64,000 bases of DNA from Sindora glabra. Taxonomy: Eukaryota > Streptophyta > Magnoliopsida > Fabales > Fabaceae. Below the pieces are notes generated by a model. It was not told where the DNA came from, made no database searches, and saw only the letters and a list, made by a program, of their open reading frames with translations. Numbering within the stretch: position 1 is the stretch's first letter; each line of letters begins with the position of its first letter. The DNA is taken from the NCBI GenBank assembly GCA_020226215.1, contig CM035230.1:209501-273500 (forward strand). The letters are read 5' to 3'. The position numbers and the translations under genes are program-made. This document shows positions 13,502 through 24,900 of the stretch, piece after piece.

Positions 13502-14189
13502 AAATTTCTAAATATTTATTCTAGAAATTTTCATTAAATTTGGATGAGATTTGATATTTTTAGTAGAATTTATGAATATTAGGGTGATTGTTTAGACCTA
13601 GTAAGGATTTATGACTATTTCTTTAATTTAGATGTTGATGCTTAGTGGCATTGAGCAGTCTTATTACTATTAGGAAGCATCCCGATGTGCTTGTTTAAGT
13701 AAAGAAATATGGTTTTCTTGCTTGTTAGAATGATACATGAGGCATAGATTTAAAATTGCTTAGAAATTACTTGGAAAACTTGGAAAAACCTAAATTAAGC
13801 ACCACATGTTTTCTATTAGGAAAACTGTGAAAGGCATGGTGTTCTCACTCCCTTATTTGCGTGATTAATATGTAATGATAATGGCTTAAATGCATACTTA
13901 ATGCATGATGAACATTTTACGGAAAAAAATATCTAAAAGTTTTACAATGAGACTAAAAGCATGATTGAAATGTTAATGCACAGTATTTTGTTTGAAATAT
14001 TGTACACTTTATATATACACAAATGTATGTGCATGAAAAGAAAACTTATAAATAAAGCTTATCAAAATGACTTGATGTTATTATGCTTTTGAGAAAGCAA
14101 AACAATAATCTAACATATGAAATGAAAGCACCAATAATGCTTGTGGTCACTAGTAATATGACGAGGCAATTATAATTTTTTTTGTTAGA
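13502..14189. other. Non-coding DNA, possibly part of a gypsy LTR
   Basis: No open frame of note. The stretch at 13740-13880 ('cttagaaattactt...aaattaagcaccacatgttttctatt') has the look of a plant chromovirus LTR interior, from memory of the family and not proven. If so, the Mutator-like foldback at 14199 split this LTR, and 18528 onwards would be its other half. Confidence 0.3.
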
Positions 14190-14198
14190 TTATTTTTA

Positions 14199-16200
14199 GG
14201 TCCAGACTTCCATACCCTATTAATTTAGTAAGGCATGCAACCCTGCTCACAGGGCACTTTTTGAACTATTAATTTTTTACCAACTTTGTTGCACTAATCA
14301 ATAGAAAAAGATAAATTCAGCCTCTTTAATATTCAAAAATTATAATTTTTCCCTTTGACCTTCAATTTAATAAAAATACAATTTAATCTTTCAATCTTTT
14401 ATTAATAATATATAAATAATAATATTTATCAAATAATATATAAATAAACAATTATTATATTTCATTATTTATATATAAACTAAAAAAATTTAAATTAATT
14501 TATACAATATTTTGAATATAAGCATTATTTTCTCAGGTGAATAAAAGATTATAGCTTTCTTTTTGTTTTTTATTCTTTTTCTTTTTTGGGTAAGTTGGAA
14601 CTAAGGTTATTTTTTTTTAATATTTGAGGATTTTTAACCTCGGGGTTTTTTAATTTTTTTTTATTCAAGAAGTCTTGACTATTGAATAATATTTTAATGC
14701 AATCTATTTTTCTAGTTTTTCATTTTAATGTTTTTGATAAATTTTTAAACATATTCATTAAGTTTAAAGATAAGTTTTTTTTTTTAGCTAACATGAATCA
14801 TTTACTATTTTTTTATAATTTTATTTTTTTCCTCAACAAATTAGAGTGGTGATTAATTTTTTGTAATAATATATGAGGGTTTTTGTAATAATACATGTTA
14901 GTTCTTAATGAGATTTGATTTATTCATTTATTTAGGATTTTTTGTCGATGTTACTGTTTAGAGATTAAATAGTAACATACTCTTCCTTAACAGTTTGGTT
15001 GTTAATGAGACTTGATTTTTTTATTTATTTAAATTTTTTTATCGATGTTACTATTTGGAGAGTAAATAATAATATGTTATTGTCCGGAGATGAAATAGTA
15101 ACATGTTATTCTTTAGCAATTTAGTTATTAATGAGACTTAATTTATCTATTTATTTAAATTTTTTTATCAATGTTACTGTTTAGGTAACACGTTATTGTT
15201 CGGAGACAAAATAGTAACAGGCTAATTTTTGATAATTTAATTATTAATTAGACTTAATTTATCTATTTATTTGATATTTTTAATTGATGTTACTACTTGA
15301 AAACAAAATGGTAACATTCTCTTCTTTAGCAATTTGATTATTAATGAGACTTGATTTATCTATTTATTTGAGATTTTTGGTTGATGTTTCTATTTGAAGA
15401 CTAAATAGTAACATGTTACTGTCTAGAGATGAAATAGTAACATAATATTCTTTGGTAGTTTAATTATTAATTAAACTTAATTTATTCATTTATTTAGCAG
15501 TAGCATGCTCTTCTTTAACAATTTAGTTGTTAATGAGATTTAATTTATCCATTTATTTAGGATTTTTGTTTGATACTACTATTTAGAGACAAATAGTAAC
15601 ATGTTACTGACTAAAGATGAAATAGTAACATGATGTTCTTGGATAATTAGTTGTTAATTAGATTTGATTTATCCATTTATTTAGGATTTTTTGTCAATAT
15701 TACTATTTGGAGACCAAACAGTAACATGCTCTTTTTTAGCAGTTTGGTTGTTAATGAGACTTGATTTATCCATTTATTTAGGGTTTTTAATTGATATTAC
15801 TATTTGGAGATTAAACAATAACATGTTACTATCTGAAGACCAAACAATAACATATTGTTATTTGACAGTCTAGTTGTTAATGAAACTTTATTTATCTATT
15901 TATTTAAAGTTTTTTATTGATATTATTATCCATAGATCGAATAGTAATATGTTACTGGCTAGAAATGAAATAGTAATATGCTATTCTTTGGCAGTTTAAT
16001 TATTAATGAAACTTGATTTGCCCATTTTAGTTAGAGCTAAAGTTACTTTTTGTAATATTTGTGAGTTTTTTACCTCAAATTTTTTTAATTTTTTTTATTC
16101 ACCAGATCTTGACTTTTGAATACTATTTTAATGTAATATATTTTTCTAATTTTTTAACTATGAAATAATAATATAACCATTTATTTTCATCTATGTTCCT
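14199..16200 (+). repeat. Left inverted arm of the foldback with hairpin-unit array
   Basis: From about 14910 to 16020 the arm contains eleven recurrences of a 'gagacttgatttatccatttattta'-like module, at about 14913, 15007, 15133, 15250, 15344, 15473, 15535, 15660, 15757, 15883 and 16009, spaced mostly about 95 or about 126 bp. Between modules lie one or two near-palindromes of the type TGTTACTATTTGG-AGA-CCAAACAGTAACA; the 12-mer GTAACATGTTAC is a perfect palindrome and recurs. The outer part (14199-14880) pairs with 17850-18518. Confidence 0.8.
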
Positions 16201-16519
16201 ATGATCTTTCGATAAAAAAATAAGAAAATTTGATTTCGGTGAAGTCCACTTGATTAAAAACATGTAGATTAGGCTTAAAACTTTGAATGGTCATAATTTT
16301 GCGCTTAATTGTCCAATTGAGACAAATTATATATCGATTTTATGTAACTTTTCGATGTTTACATGCTTGCAAAAATACCAAAAGTATTTTGCCTATATTG
16401 GCTAGTGACAAAAGGCTTGTTTCGATTATTTTTCTTCATTTTTTGTCATTTTGCTTACTTTGACCTCATTTTTCTTAATTTAAATTCATTTAAATCTCAC
16501 ATTAAACTTTTGCTCCTCA

Positions 16520-18518
16520 ATTCTTTTGATGTCCAATAGTGTCATAATAATTAAATTACTAAAATAAATAGATAAATCAAGTATCATTAATAACTAAATT
16601 GCTAAAAAATAACATGTTATTATTTGATCTCTAAACAATAACATGTTATTGTTTGATCTTCAAACAGTAACATCAATAAAAAATTCTAATTAAATAGATA
16701 AATTAAGTATCGTTAACAATTAAAATACCAAAGAACAACATGTTATTGTTTTGTCTTCAAACAATAACATGTTACTATTTAATTTTCAAAAAGTAATAAT
16801 GATAAAAAATATCAAATAAATGGATAAATGAAATCTTATTAACAATTAAACTGACAAAGAACATGTTATTGTTTCATTTCTAAATGTAACATATTATTAT
16901 TTGATCCCTAAATAATAACATTAACTAAAAATTCTAAATAAATGGATAAATTAAATCTAATTAATAATTAAATTGCTAAAAACTAGCATGTTACTGTTTA
17001 GTCTCCAAACAGTAATATCGATAAAAAATCTCAAATAAATAGATAAATCAAATCTCATTAACAACTAAACTGCTAAAGAATAGATCTTACTGTTTCATAT
17101 CTAGATAGTAACATGTTATTATTTAGAGACTATGTTACTGTTTAATCTCCAAATAATAACATTGATAAAAAATCTTAAATAAATAGATAAATCAAGTCTC
17201 ATTAATAATCAAACTGCTAAAGAAACGTATGTTACTATTTGTAAATCAAATAGTAACATCGACTAAAAATTATAAATAAATGGATAAATTAAGTCTCATT
17301 AAGAACCAATATGCATTATTACAAAAACCCTCATGTATTATTACAAAAAAATTAATCACCACTTTAATTTGTTAAGAAAAAAGTAGAACCATAAAAAAAG
17401 TAAATAATTCATGTTAGCTTAAAAAAAACCTTATCTTTAAACTTAATGAATATGCTTAAAAATTTATCAAAAATATCAAAATGAAAACTATAAAAACAGA
17501 TTGCATTAAAATATAATTCAATAGTGAAGACCTTTTGAATAAAAAAAATTAAAAAATCTTAAGGTTAAAAATCATCAAATATTACAAAAAAAAACCTTAG
17601 TTCCAACTTGCTTAAAAAAAATAAATAGAGAAATCAATCCTCATTAATAACCAAACTGTTAAAGAATAATATGTTACTATTTGGAGATTAAATAGTAACA
17701 TCGACTAAAAATTATAAATAAATAGATAAATTAAGTCTCATTAAGAACCAATATGTATTATTACAAAAACCCTCATGTATTATTACAAAAAAATTAATCA
17801 CCACTCTAATTTGTTAAGAAAAAAGTAGAACCATAAAAAAAGTAAATAATTCATGTTAGCTTAAAAAAAAACCTTATCTTTAAACTTAATGAATATGCTT
17901 AAAAATTTATCAAAAATATCAAAATGAAAAACTAGAAAAATAGATTGCATTAAAATATTATTCAATAGTGAAGACTTCTTGAATAAAAAAAATTAAAAAA
18001 TCTTGAGGTTAAAAATCCTCAAATATTACCAAAAAAAACCTTAGTTCCAACTTGCCTAAAAAAGAAAAAAGAATAAAAAAATAAAAAGAGAGTGAAAATC
18101 TTTTGTTCACATGAGAAAATAATGCTTATGTTCAAAATATTATATAAATTAATTTAAAATTTTCAATTTTATATATAAATAATGAAATATAATATAATAA
18201 TATATGTAATATTAAAATCAATTTGATATTATAAAATATATGATATTATTATGTATAAATTATTATTGTTTATTTATATAATATTTGATAAATATTATTA
18301 CTTATATATTATTAATAAGAGATTGAAAGATTAAATTGTATTTTTATTAAATTGAAGGTGAAAGGGCGAAATTATAATTTTTGAATATTGAAAAAGCTAA
18401 ATCTGTCTTTTTCTACTGAGGAGTGCAGTAAAGTTAGTAAGAAATTAATGATCCAAATAGCGTCACGTTAGCAGGGCTGCATACCTTACTAAATCAATAA
18501 GGTATGGAAGTTTGGTCC
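16520..18518 (-). repeat. Right inverted arm of the foldback
   Basis: It carries the reverse complement of the left-arm modules ('aaataaatagataaatcaagtctcatta'-like at about 16563, 16694, 16815, 16938, 17034, 17175, 17276, 17620 and 17718) and of the unique outer segment. It differs from the left arm by a direct duplication of about 442 bp. Confidence 0.8.
17221..18075. repeat. 442-bp direct duplication inside the right arm
   Basis: The block containing 'tgttactattt', 'tcgactaaaaattataaat', 'cattattacaaaaaccctcatg', 'gaaccataaaaaaagtaaat' and 'ccttagttccaacttgc' occurs twice in tandem: matching points are 17230 and 17672, and 17259 and 17701. Similarity is high, so the duplication is younger than the arm-to-arm divergence. 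Confidence 0.8.
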
Positions 18519-18527
18519 TTATTTTTA

Positions 18528-21500
18528 TGTTATATTGAGAGGTTATGGTTGACATTTTGACTTTACCTTTTTTTATGTGATAGGCTAGTGAGAGCTCAAT
18601 GTGAAATTAGCTTCATGTCATGTAAAAATTTGTGATTATATGCCATAGGCTTTATTCTATATATGATATTTTAACTTGAATGTTGTATGTAACATTCAAC
18701 ATGATTATAGAAGACCTTGTGGAGTGGTTAAGGATTAGCTCAATGCTTTGACTTCTAAGTTGCAATGGAAAAATGTGTGGAATAAGTTTGACCTAAAGGC
18801 ATAAGAATAGGATACATGTGAAGTAAGGCTGGTAAAAAAGAACAAGGAGAAACTCTTATGTCTCCATACCATTTAATATATTTTAGACATTGGTATTGCA
18901 CATATAATAATTATGTGACTTTATTGCCTTAATGAAAATTATTCAGTTTGCAAGATAAACTATAAAACAAATTTCTAGTCAAAAAATGTTTGACACATAT
19001 CTTGTAAATAATTGGTCTTCATGATTAAAATTAGTTAGAAAATTAGTATAATACCTATCTCAAAAGGTAATTTTATTACTCACTCTATTTATAAATATAT
19101 TTTTCAAGTACTCTTACCAAAAAGTTAACTAAAATTACTAATCATTTATGGAAAATATATCATACTCAAGTTGGCACATTCAGGTTTGAATTTCATTTTA
19201 AAATAGTGGCTAACTATACCAACATTAATTATTAGTCTAGGATTCGATTAGTGAGGCTTGTAAGCCTTTCATTTGATCCCATTAAGCCATTCCTAAAAAG
19301 CCCCACTCTAGTAGCAAATTGTTAGTGACCTTTAATGTTCTTATACACAAAGGTGCTAGTATTAAGGCAGGGAATGTGGTTATACTTAAGCATCATGAAG
19401 AACTGTATACTTCTTCAGCTTTGGTATTGTTGCCTATCACATGCTTTCAACCACCACCATTTGCCACACTAGCAGGTTTGTCCAGTGCTATACCTACTTT
19501 CCATAAGTTCATAAGTAGCTTTGACTCTGATTCTGACAGCTTTTCATCATCCTATAGTCTGGCCTTTAAAAGTACAACACTTGGTGGCTACGAGGCTAAC
19601 AATAAGCCATCATTATAAAGCCAGATAGGTAGCATTTGATCATTATTCCTAGCTTTGTTATACATTATTAATCTAACTCTTTTTAGTAAGTATTTGTATA
19701 TAAATTTTAGTAGAAATATAACCTATACTAACCAAATATGTTTAATTATTTGAATGTATAATGTGGTATACATTATCATATAACCTATTTGTTTAATATT
19801 CTTGTACAAAAGGTAGGAAACATTTTAGAACATGAAAACAAAAAAAGGTGTTTAAAAATTTCCAAAGAAAAGAACAATGATTTCTTCAACAATAAAGGTA
19901 ATCAAATTTCAAAATAAATATATAATTTATTCATCTAAGATTTTCCAAGAAAGAAATTCAATACTTGAACTTGATGTTTCTCTAAAGTATTTTAAAAATA
20001 GAAGTCAAGATTAACTAATTTCACTGAATTCCATTACTTGGTCCTATTTTATTATGTTTATTTCATGGGTTGAACTACTATTTTATTTAATTCCTTAATA
20101 AAAATCTCCTCTAAAGATTTTCTATGAAATTATTTTTTATGTTTTGAAAAACTTATGGTAAAGTTGTTTTAAGAAATCATTTGATTGAAACCTTGCTATA
20201 AAGAAAATAATTACTTTAAAAGATTTTTTTTTTTAAATCGTTTCATTGGTTCTTCATAAACTTAGTATTACTTGACTCTAAAAAGGAGGCTACTATGTCC
20301 TTGATTTCAAATTCTCCTTTAGAAAGAAAGAAAAAATAGGAATTGTTCCATATTTTTATTTTCTCAAAGGTCATATAAAACCTTTAAAATTGTGAGATTT
20401 TCAAAATAATTATTTGTTTAAACCTTTTTAGCAAACTTTTTTTAAAGAAGGAAAATTATATTTAGTTGTTAGCAAAAGCCATTTCTATTAACAAAAATGG
20501 CAAGTTTATGAAATATGTATAAGTATGTATATATATATTACTAGAAATGACATTCCAACAATTGAATAAAAGATTAAAACTCATCAATGGAAAAAATAAG
20601 AAAAAGAAAAACTTTAGTGGATTTTTCAACCTTGTGTTTCTGCATCATATAAGATTTCACAAAAATAATGGATTTAAGAAACTAATTTGTGCTAAAATGA
20701 ATTGTAAAGATATCTAATTGATGTTCTTATGCCAATCATGATGATCTAAAAGTTAGGTTGTGACAGCTTGTGAAATGATAAAGTTAACCCTAAAGGAATA
20801 AGGTTAGGTTTGTATAGGAATAAGGATGACCAAGAGTCACAAGGAGATTCATATACTTTCTTCTTTATTTGAATTCTATCAAATGATATTGGAAATTCAT
20901 GATTGAGTTATGATTCTATAGAAATACATATATGTTGACCTTTCGATTCAATCTCTTTCTCCATGAACAAAGAAATATAAAAATAAGTAGTTTGACCTTG
21001 AATAGGTCCTAATGTATATATATTGTTTATCCATGTATATATTTGATAGACAGGTAAATTTCCTAAACACTCTTTACTCTTTCTTGGTGTAGGTATAGGA
21101 GTATAATTATCCTTTTTGTGTAAAACCTAGAGTTTTCTTATACATATTTAATTGTAACCTTTATTTTATGGTATATATATTTTCCTTAACTTTTCATTAA
21201 ATATTATTTGCTCAATGAATTTTATAAAAAAAAAAACTCATTCTTCTCCTTTTTCCCCTTTTATTGGGAGACTTTTCCTTTTAGATACTCAACTACTACT
21301 AATAGGGTGAAAGTTAGCTTGCTTAAGAATTCTATCATTAAGATAAGTATTAAATAGTTGGAATAGTTGTGCATGATAACTTATTAATAAATTACATAAT
21401 TGACTTTGAAAATCATACAACTCTTTAAAAAGAAAGCAAATTGCATGTGAATCATTGCATTAGAGCTTAGATAAGATTGATTGCCTGTCATCCATAATGA

Positions 21501-21822
21501 TTCCTTATACTAGTCATGTGTCCTAGGATTGGTCCTAACAAGAATGCTACTTATTATGCTTAGAGGAAAGGAATAGGTTTGATAATTTAGGCGGATTGAG
21601 CCTCTATGCATCAAAATTAGGACTTTAGGTTAGGTTTTCTACTAAATAAAACTTTACTTATTCAAACCAAACTAAATCCTTTAAAGGTAGGAAGGAAATT
21701 AAATGAATAAGTTATGAAACTTACTACAGATCGAAGATAATTGGATTTATTAGCTTGATGAAATGAAAGTTGAGACAAATTTATGATATTCTTCTTAGAG
21801 AGAAGACTTAAGGCTTGAGGAA
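18528..21822. other. AT-rich non-coding DNA, probable decayed retrotransposon sequence
   Basis: No convincing gene. A 99-codon open frame at 19319-19618 starts at TTG, shows no recognised domain and is not supported by context. A block near 20760-20850 ('gcttgtgaaatgataaagttaaccctaaaggaataagg ... agtcacaaggagattcat') resembles 250-310 and 7230-7300, suggesting shared LTR-type sequence. A short ATATATAT run is at about 20527. Nothing else is seen. Confidence 0.35.
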
Positions 21823-22527
21823 TGATAAGAATTTATGATGGATTAATAAAAAATTCAGCAGATCAAATGAAAAAAGAGAAGGATATTCATATCATGCTTT
21901 AAAAAAGGAAGAATGGGAGCTGTAAGTGATGATAAACATGCCATAAAGGATGAAAATCCTTTGATTAGTACAAAAGAAACATGTCACGAGAATGAACTCT
22001 TGATTAATGAAGTTCAATACCATAAAGGGTGAATCTTTTTTATAAGTCACAAGTTCATTTAAAAACTCAAAAGAGAACAAGCTCTCACAAAAAAGCACTT
22101 AACTAATTCTATTTCTCAATTGTAAAAAAACTATACGTTTCAGAAGGAACAAACCTCCTTATATAACTCTTAAAAATCCTAATTAAAAATGGGCTCAAAT
22201 AACACAAATAAGCTCAAAACTAACATATTAGTTTGAACTTAATAAAAAGCCTCTAAATAACTCTAGGTAATATGGTAAATGATTCCTAGTAGAATAATAG
22301 TAAATGTTTTAAAGTAAAATGGACTTAAACACATTTATCCTAAACTAAAGTACAAAATACTTTAAAAATGACCAAATACATAAAATAACACAAATTAGAG
22401 TATAAAATAGTTAAATGGCCAAATAAGCCTAGAGTAACATCCACAAATTCCAAGTTGGCTCCTTGAAATGAATTCTTCATCCTCTTAATTTTACTCTTTA
22501 AGAATGCCTTCTCTAGAATCATATCAT
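21823..22527 (-). repeat. 3' LTR of the 21.8-32.2 kb gypsy element
   Basis: On the plus strand it runs from TGATAAGAATTTATGATGG to CTAGAATCATATCA. It matches the LTR at 31549 and those at 46082, 48339 and 58327 along its length: 'aattcagca', 'gataaacatgccataaagga', 'gcctctaaataactctaggtaatatggtaaa', 'caagttggctcc'. Integrase C-terminal coding adjoins its right end, as expected for the 3' side of a minus-strand element. Confidence 0.75.
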
Positions 22528-22725
22528 TCCCTTTTTATTCAAAAGATTCATCCTCAAATTTGTAAAACCTATATAAAAAGGAGAAAGATTAAAAACTTCA
22601 AGAGTAACACCTGCATTATACTCATTATAAGGATCTAACTTGTAAGCATTGCAATTAATTCTTACAAACACTTGGAATTGGCACTTTAGTACAATTAGCA
22701 CTTGAGTTGGAAGAACCACTTGCAA
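22528..22725 (-). pseudogene. Gypsy integrase C-terminal domain remnant
   Basis: The minus-strand frame reads 'FQVFVRINCNAYKLD' followed by 'EYNAGVTLEVFNLSPF', the decayed form of the gypsy integrase tail normally seen as 'FQVLERINDNAYKLDLPGEY' and 'NVSDLSPF'. It abuts the 3' LTR. The integrase catalytic core that should precede it is not present; RT sequence is there instead. Confidence 0.75.
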
Positions 22726-22931
22726 TGCACAAGGTTATTAAAATGCAAATAGCTTTTAAGATGGTCCCTTTCCTTTTGGATATAACTTGACCTCCTTTAA
22801 GATTTATCTTTCCTTATGAGCAACTAAATCCAAATACTAAGGTCAAACACAATACCAAAATCAATAATTTTATGAAAATACACATGTTTACCCATAATAA
22901 GAAATTTATCAAAGAAAGCACATAGAATACA

Positions 22932-23540
22932 TTAGTTTATAAATTTTTCACCAAATCTAAACAGAGTATGAAAACTCTTAACCTTACTAGCAAATTTAGG
23001 TGGAAGCCATTTCTTAATTACCTTCACTTTTTCTACCTCTATTACTTTGCCACACACAACATGTCTTAAAAATATAATTCTTACCGTACAAAGAGAACAA
23101 GCCTTGAAATTGTCAAAAATTATAACACTCTTCAAGCAAAATGAGCATTTTCCAAATTTAGCATATAACTTTCCATTTCTTAAAACTTATAACACATTTT
23201 TCAAATAGTGAACATGACCATCTACACTTTGGCTATGCATAAGAGTATCATCAAGATATGGCAAGTAATCTTTCCAATACCTTAAATTCTTAAGCAATAA
23301 TAAAATTCATTGTTTAAGCTCATGAAAATAAAAAAATCCAACAACCACAAGTTTATTCTTGAAAGCATACAAAACATGATTTATTAAGCTTACAAAAATA
23401 CTTGGTATATAAAAAACAAGTAGTAAAAATAACCACTCATACAAACCATATTTTGTTTTAAAAATAATTTTCCATGTATTATCTCTTCTCAAGTAAGTTA
23501 GATGATATCCCCTTTTCAAATAATGCTTAGAAAATACATA
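22932..23540 (-). pseudogene. Gypsy reverse transcriptase remnant, displaced
   Basis: Minus strand, right to left: 'YVFSKHYLKRGYHL' (normally FSKIDLRSGYHQI), 'WKIIFKTKYGLYEWL', 'PSIFVSLINHVL', then 'KLVVVGFFYF', where the catalytic 'VVYFDDI' should be, so both active-site Asp are lost. It continues at 22932-23135 with 'IEVEKVKVIKKWLPPKFASKVKSF', the thumb/connection block (normally VDEEKVKAIKEWPTPKS). RT should come before RNase H, but here it follows the RNase H and integrase zinc-finger remnants. Confidence 0.8.
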
Positions 23541-24155
23541 AGGATCATGCACTACGTTAAGCATAATATCAAGGGTTTCCTTAATTACAAAATGTTTTAT
23601 CAAATCATATCTATGGGCTTCTCTACTAAGCAAATTTCTTAAAAAACTTTTAGACACACATAAGTTATTCTTTCCATACAAAAATCTATCATGCCTAAAA
23701 ATGACTCCAAAAATCATTTCCTCATAACCATAAACATTTGAAGCACCATCACTATATAGAAAAGTAGCAAAATTAACTGAAGAAGTAGCAAGATCATAAT
23801 CATTCACATACAAATTTTCAATGCTTTCAACACCCAACAAATTTGTATACAAGGGATCATTATTGTTGACAAAATTTAACAATTTATTATGCATGATAAA
23901 GATGAAAGTATACCTTCGAAGTAAAGCATTATCTACCATAATACCTTTTTTCTTACATTGGATGGCACATAGATAAGTTTCAAAGAATTCCATTAACTTA
24001 GAATGCTTCCTATTCAACTTTCTTTGATTCTTCATTTGTTTCAAAGATTCAAGAACACTTAGTAAAATAAATTTACAGTTATTAGTATTTTTATAAGTTT
24101 TCTTGTTCAAGATAATTGGCCTAGAAGCATAGAAAATACTCTTTATCCCACTCAT
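23541..24155 (-). pseudogene. Gypsy RNase H and integrase zinc-finger remnant, fused in frame to RT
   Basis: This is the first 205 or so residues of an unbroken 282-codon minus-strand frame (24155-23307). Residues 1-45 are a shortened RNase H ('SRPIILNKKTYKN', normally RPIAYFSEKL...). Residues 40-82 are the tether ('KNQRKLNRKHSKLMEF', 'MVDNALLRRY', normally VADALSRR). Residues 110-200 are the integrase N-terminus ('ENLYVNDYD', 'LSREAHRYDLIKHF', 'KETLDIML'): the two zinc His (H181, H188) are present, the two Cys are not. At about residue 205 the frame passes straight into RT. It is a transposon relic, not a host gene, despite its length. Confidence 0.8.
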
Positions 24156-24539
24156 TTTTCTAATTACTCTTAAATTTTCTTTTTCTTATATTTCTTTCAA
24201 CATTATTTTTCTCTCACTTTCTTCACAATCACTCTTGATCTTTTCATCATTTTCACTTTTCTTTTACTTTCTTCTCCTCTTTATTCTTTTCTTCCTCTCT
24301 TTTATTATTTTCTTCATTCTCTCTTTTATTTTTCCTTCTTAATTAATCCTTATACATTTGTTTTAAGGTTAAAGGTTTGAGTTTTATTTTTCTCCTATTC
24401 ATTTCAAAGATATATATGTTGAAGATTCCATTATGAGTTATTTTTCTATCAAATTATCATGCTCTCCCAAGTAATAAATGGCAAGTATTCATAAGAATAA
24501 TATCATATAGCATCTCATCTTGATATTTACCAAGTGTAA

Positions 24540-24900
24540 AAAAAAAAATGCTTACTTTGTCACTTCTACTTCACCACTATCATTTAATCATTACAACTTG
24601 TATAGAGTAAGGTGTAATAAAGTAGGCAAGTTTGAATTCCCTACCATATAGGTACTAGTAATATTAGCATAACGCTTACTATTAATGATAACATTATACA
24701 TCTTACCCTTGATATTGAATCTAGTATGCAAGTTGTTCTCCTTTTGCTCTTCACTTTCTTTTTTAGCTTGTTCTCCTAAGGTTTTTTTAATCTTTAAAAC
24801 TCTCTTGAATGGATAATCAATAGCATGATAATTATGATTCGAACACTTGAAACACTTGTTTTTAGAATACTTTTAATGCTTTTCACTTTAGCACTTCCTC
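24540..24900 (-). pseudogene. Gypsy gag zinc knuckle and protease remnant
   Basis: On the minus strand a frame with few breaks reads 'NKCFKCSNHNYHAIDYP', a CX2CX4HX4 zinc knuckle whose final Cys has become Asp. It is followed by a Lys/Glu-rich spacer and 'FNIKGKMYNVIINSKRYANI', the position of the retropepsin active site (normally IIDGGSCTNV), here without the catalytic D-S/T-G. Then 'NSNLPTLLHL' and 'LNDSGEVEV' (normally WLNDSGEVKV) follow, standard for this gypsy group. The stretch between here and 24155 is Lys/Glu-rich on the minus strand and holds no clear RT. Confidence 0.75.

Larger units (their letters stand above)
14199..18518. mobile_element. 4.3-kb Mutator-like foldback element
   Basis: Two inverted arms of about 2 kb flank a short unique loop (about 16200-16520). 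The outer ends are GGTCCAGACTTCCATACC on the left and, on the opposite strand at the right, GGACCAAACTTCCATACC. Immediately outside both ends is the same 9-mer TTATTTTTA (14190-14198 and 18519-18527), a target duplication length characteristic of Mutator-like elements. No transposase is encoded, so it is non-autonomous. Long repeat-filled arms recall foldback elements such as Arabidopsis FARE. The outer ~700 bp of each arm is single-copy; the inner part is an array of short hairpin-forming units. Confidence 0.85.

Noticed and set aside
14900..17300. CRISPR-like array
   Set aside because: Spacers are not unique and the repeats are AT-rich palindromic modules inside a plant transposon with a 9-bp target duplication.
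19319..19618. 99-codon open frame
   Set aside because: Begins at TTG, shows no domain or splice context, and lies in AT-rich repeat-like DNA.
23307..24155. 282-codon open frame that looks like a host gene
   Set aside because: Its motifs are decayed gypsy RNase H, integrase zinc finger and RT, and it lies between gypsy LTRs.
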